Assembly (NCBI RefSeq): GCF_018139695.1 | Contig: NZ_JAGSOG010000004.1 | Span: forward strand, 36,377-100,376 | DNA length: 64,000 bases | Source: Actinospica durhamensis | GTDB taxonomy: Bacteria; Actinomycetota; Actinomycetes; Streptomycetales; Catenulisporaceae | Direction of reading: 5' to 3' | In this document: in pieces, positions 62,385-64,000 of the stretch | How positions within the stretch are numbered: the first letter of the stretch is position 1 | Layout of the letters: each line of letters starts with the position of its first letter | Position numbers and translations under genes: made by a program | Notes under the pieces: generated by a model | Seen by the model: only the letters and a program-made list of their open reading frames with translations | What the model was told of the DNA's origin: nothing | The model's database searches: none

Positions 62385-63038
62385 ATGAGCGCCGACGGAA
62401 GGTCCCTGCGGGTCGCCACAAGCGGCCCGCAGGCCGGGGCCGGGGCCGGATCCGCGGTCGCGACCGGGGAAGGAATCGAGTCCGGCAACGGAATCGAGAC
62501 CGGGCACGGGATCGCGGACGGCCGCAACGGCCACCGCGTCCCCCTCGACCACAAGGAACTGCGCGGCGTGCTCGGCCGCTTCGCCACCGGGATCACGGTG
62601 GTGACCGCGGTCGGGCGGGCCGGCCCGCACGGGATGACCGCGAACTCGTTCACCTCGGTCTCCCTCGATCCGCCGCTGATCCTGGTGTGTGTCAAGCACA
62701 CCGCGGTCATGCACACCGCGCTGCTGGAGGCCGGGTCCTTCGCGGTCTCCATCCTCTCCGCAGGGCAGGAACACACGGCCCGCTACTTCGCCGACCGCTC
62801 CAGGCCGCGCGGCGAGCACGAGTTCGACATGGCCGGCAGCGAGCCCGGTCCGCGCAGCGGCGCCCCGATCCTCACCGGGGCGCTCGCCTGGCTCGAATGC
62901 GAGCTGGCCGCCGTCCACGAGGGCGGAGACCACTCGATCTTCCTCGGTGAGGTGACGAACGCGGGCCGGGACGAAAGCGTAGGGGCGTTGCTCTTCTACT
63001 CCGGTGGGTTCCACCGGCTCGAGACTGGGGACATCTAG
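62385..63038 (+). CDS. Flavin reductase, enediyne E6 type
   Basis: A 217-residue flavin reductase-like (HpaC/FRP) protein. The conserved core GVLGRFATGITVVTA starts about residue 62, followed by GMTANSFTSVSLDPPLILVCV and HSIFLGEV. The first 50 residues are a low-complexity Gly-rich extension with three imperfect GIESGNG-like repeats. E6 of C-1027 supplies reduced flavin to two-component hydroxylases. Here it may serve the HpaB-type enzyme (9057), the two acyl-CoA-dehydrogenase-fold monooxygenases and the LLM enzyme, none of which has an adjacent reductase. TAGGAGAGG precedes the ATG at 62385. Confidence 0.93.
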   Translation: MSADGRSLRVATSGPQAGAGAGSAVATGEGIESGNGIETGHGIADGRNGHRVPLDHKELRGVLGRFATGITVVTAVGRAGPHGMTANSFTSVSLDPPLILVCVKHTAVMHTALLEAGSFAVSILSAGQEHTARYFADRSRPRGEHEFDMAGSEPGPRSGAPILTGALAWLECELAAVHEGGDHSIFLGEVTNAGRDESVGALLFYSGGFHRLETGDI

Positions 63039-63115
63039 CAACTGGTGCGGGATGTGATGCGGTGGATCGCATGCCGACAGTGGGACCACTTGACACGGAG
63101 GTTTCCGGAGCAGCC

Positions 63116-63886
63116 ATGGTGAACCCGGTGGAACGCGCGATCGAAACGATGTGGGAGCACTACCACGAGCCCATCTCGCTGGCGGACCTGGCGGCGGCGG
63201 CGAACCTGAGCAGGTTCTACTTCGCCCGGGTCTTCCGGGCCTCCACCGGGACGTCGCCAGGCCGCTTCCTCGCCGCCATCCGGCTCAGCCGGGCCAAGCA
63301 GCTGCTGCTGGAGAGCTCGCTGAGCATCACCGCGATCTCCTACCGCATCGGGTACAACAGCGTGGGCACGTTCACCAGCCGGTTCACCGCGAGCGTGGGC
63401 ATGTCCCCGACCCGGTATCGCTGGCGCTCGAGATCGCACGCAGGCATCGGTCCACTCACGGCGGCCGCGCCCCCGCAAGGGGCCGGCCGCCGTCGCAATC
63501 GCGTCGTCGGCACCGTATGCCTGCCCCCGTGCGAGACCCCCGTGCGCGTCTACGTGGCAGCGTTCGACGGTGCCGTGGCGGAGGGGCTGCCCAGTTCCTG
63601 CGACATCCTCGACGGCGAGCGGACCCAGTTCGAACTGAGCGCGCTGCCCGACGGAGAGTGGTTCATCCGGGCCGCGGCCGTGGGCCTGCGCGGCCCTGTG
63701 GCCGGACCATGGCGACGTCAGCCGCTGTTCGTCGACGGCCAACAGATCGCGGCGGGCCCGGACGCGCGCGTGATCCAGCTCGCCCTCGATCTGCACCCCA
63801 CCGGCGTGCTCGACCTGCCCATCCTCACCGCCCTCCCCGAACTCGACTGCCGCCATCCGCCCAGCCTGATCGAGGCGACCGGCTGA
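63116..63886 (+). CDS. AraC-family regulator with N-terminal DNA-binding domain
   Basis: A 256-residue transcriptional regulator. The AraC helix-turn-helix pair occupies the N-terminal 100 residues (MWEHYHEPISLADLAAAANL, SRFYFARVFRASTGTSP, then ISYRIGYNSVGTF.SRF). The remaining 150 residues form a beta-rich domain of unknown function (VRVYVAAFDGAVAEGLPS and QPLFVDGQQIAAGPDAR). This order is reversed from typical AraC proteins. I chose the ATG at 63116 with GGAG 5 nt upstream; a GTG at 63062 is possible. It is the only DNA-binding regulator in the window and the best candidate for controlling the enediyne genes. A strong hairpin follows. Confidence 0.9.
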   Translation: MVNPVERAIETMWEHYHEPISLADLAAAANLSRFYFARVFRASTGTSPGRFLAAIRLSRAKQLLLESSLSITAISYRIGYNSVGTFTSRFTASVGMSPTRYRWRSRSHAGIGPLTAAAPPQGAGRRRNRVVGTVCLPPCETPVRVYVAAFDGAVAEGLPSSCDILDGERTQFELSALPDGEWFIRAAAVGLRGPVAGPWRRQPLFVDGQQIAAGPDARVIQLALDLHPTGVLDLPILTALPELDCRHPPSLIEATG

Positions 63887-63904
63887 GCGCGCACCCGCAC
63901 AACC

Positions 63905-63940
63905 CGTCGGTGGCCGCGGTTCTCACCGTGGCCACCGACG
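63905..63940 (+). terminator. Terminator after the AraC gene
   Basis: An 11-bp stem (CGTCGGTGGCC and its complement) extended by a G-U pair and four more pairs, closing on loop TCTC. It begins 18 bp after the stop codon. The final 60 bases of the window hold nothing recognisable. Confidence 0.85.
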
Positions 63941-64000
63941 TCTGCGTGCTGATGTGTGAACCTTGGCTCAATACCGGTGATGCGTCGGGTGGGTGGGTTG

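Overview
The window is very GC-rich DNA with near-saturated G/C third codon positions, GTG and TTG starts, gapless translationally coupled operons and secondary-metabolism gene families. This fits a filamentous actinomycete (Streptomyces or a related genus). No rRNA, tRNA, CRISPR array, intact IS element or origin was recognised. Assignments come from reading motifs; no database search was run.

Region 1 (1-13.8 kb): a partial SDR, then a four-gene minus-strand operon in which acetaldehyde dehydrogenase, 4-hydroxy-2-oxoacid aldolase and KAS III overlap by 4 bp and a free-standing ACP follows. Divergent from it is a plus-strand operon: free-standing condensation enzyme, signal-less solute-binding-protein-like protein, A-T NRPS didomain, HpaB-type flavin hydroxylase, O-methyltransferase, acyl-CoA-dehydrogenase-fold monooxygenase and catechol-type O-methyltransferase. 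It ends at a hairpin. The set looks built to load, hydroxylate and methylate an aromatic amino acid on a carrier protein.

Region 2 (13.8-22.7 kb): a DUF899 gene convergent with region 1, then MbtH, an A-T-C-A-T NRPS with an exact 281-bp internal duplication, a luciferase-like monooxygenase and a second free-standing condensation enzyme, ending at a strong hairpin.

Region 3 (22.8-40.3 kb): a mixed accessory region. It holds two RibD/DHFR-like genes, an APH-like kinase, UDP-glucose dehydrogenase with a UDP-glucuronate decarboxylase-like enzyme, a sugar C-methyltransferase, an MFS exporter, a FAD monooxygenase preceded by a 29-codon coupled leader ORF, a zinc alcohol dehydrogenase, a P450 with a thioesterase-like protein, an Asp/Glu racemase-family protein, a SgcJ-type NTF2 protein and a second acyl-CoA-dehydrogenase-fold monooxygenase.

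Region 4 (40.3-63.9 kb): a nearly complete enediyne core cassette. It comprises two DUF1702 proteins (E2/E3 type), P450 (E7 type), an AhpD-like protein, GMC oxidoreductase (E9 type) with a small partner (E8 type), a TIGR03084/MDMPI-like protein, UnbV, UnbU, the enediyne PKS (KS-AT-ACP-KR-DH-PPTase), the hotdog thioesterase (E10), the flavin reductase (E6) and an AraC regulator. From UnbV to the thioesterase each stop codon overlaps the next start. A secreted GH16 glucanase gene with its own promoter and palindromic operator, plus a GT87-type membrane glycosyltransferase, sit inside the cassette.

Working model (inference): region 4 makes the enediyne polyene and warhead. Regions 1-2 make tailored aromatic or peptidic appendages, attached by the free-standing condensation enzymes. 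Region 3 supplies a branched pentose, oxidative tailoring and export. The SgcJ-type protein points toward the nine-membered class. A truncated copy of the region 1 solute-binding-like protein lies immediately before region 4, which ties the two halves together. Glycosyltransferases for the sugar, a sugar aminotransferase, a chromoprotein or other self-resistance factor, and pathway-specific activators other than AraC are absent and may lie outside.
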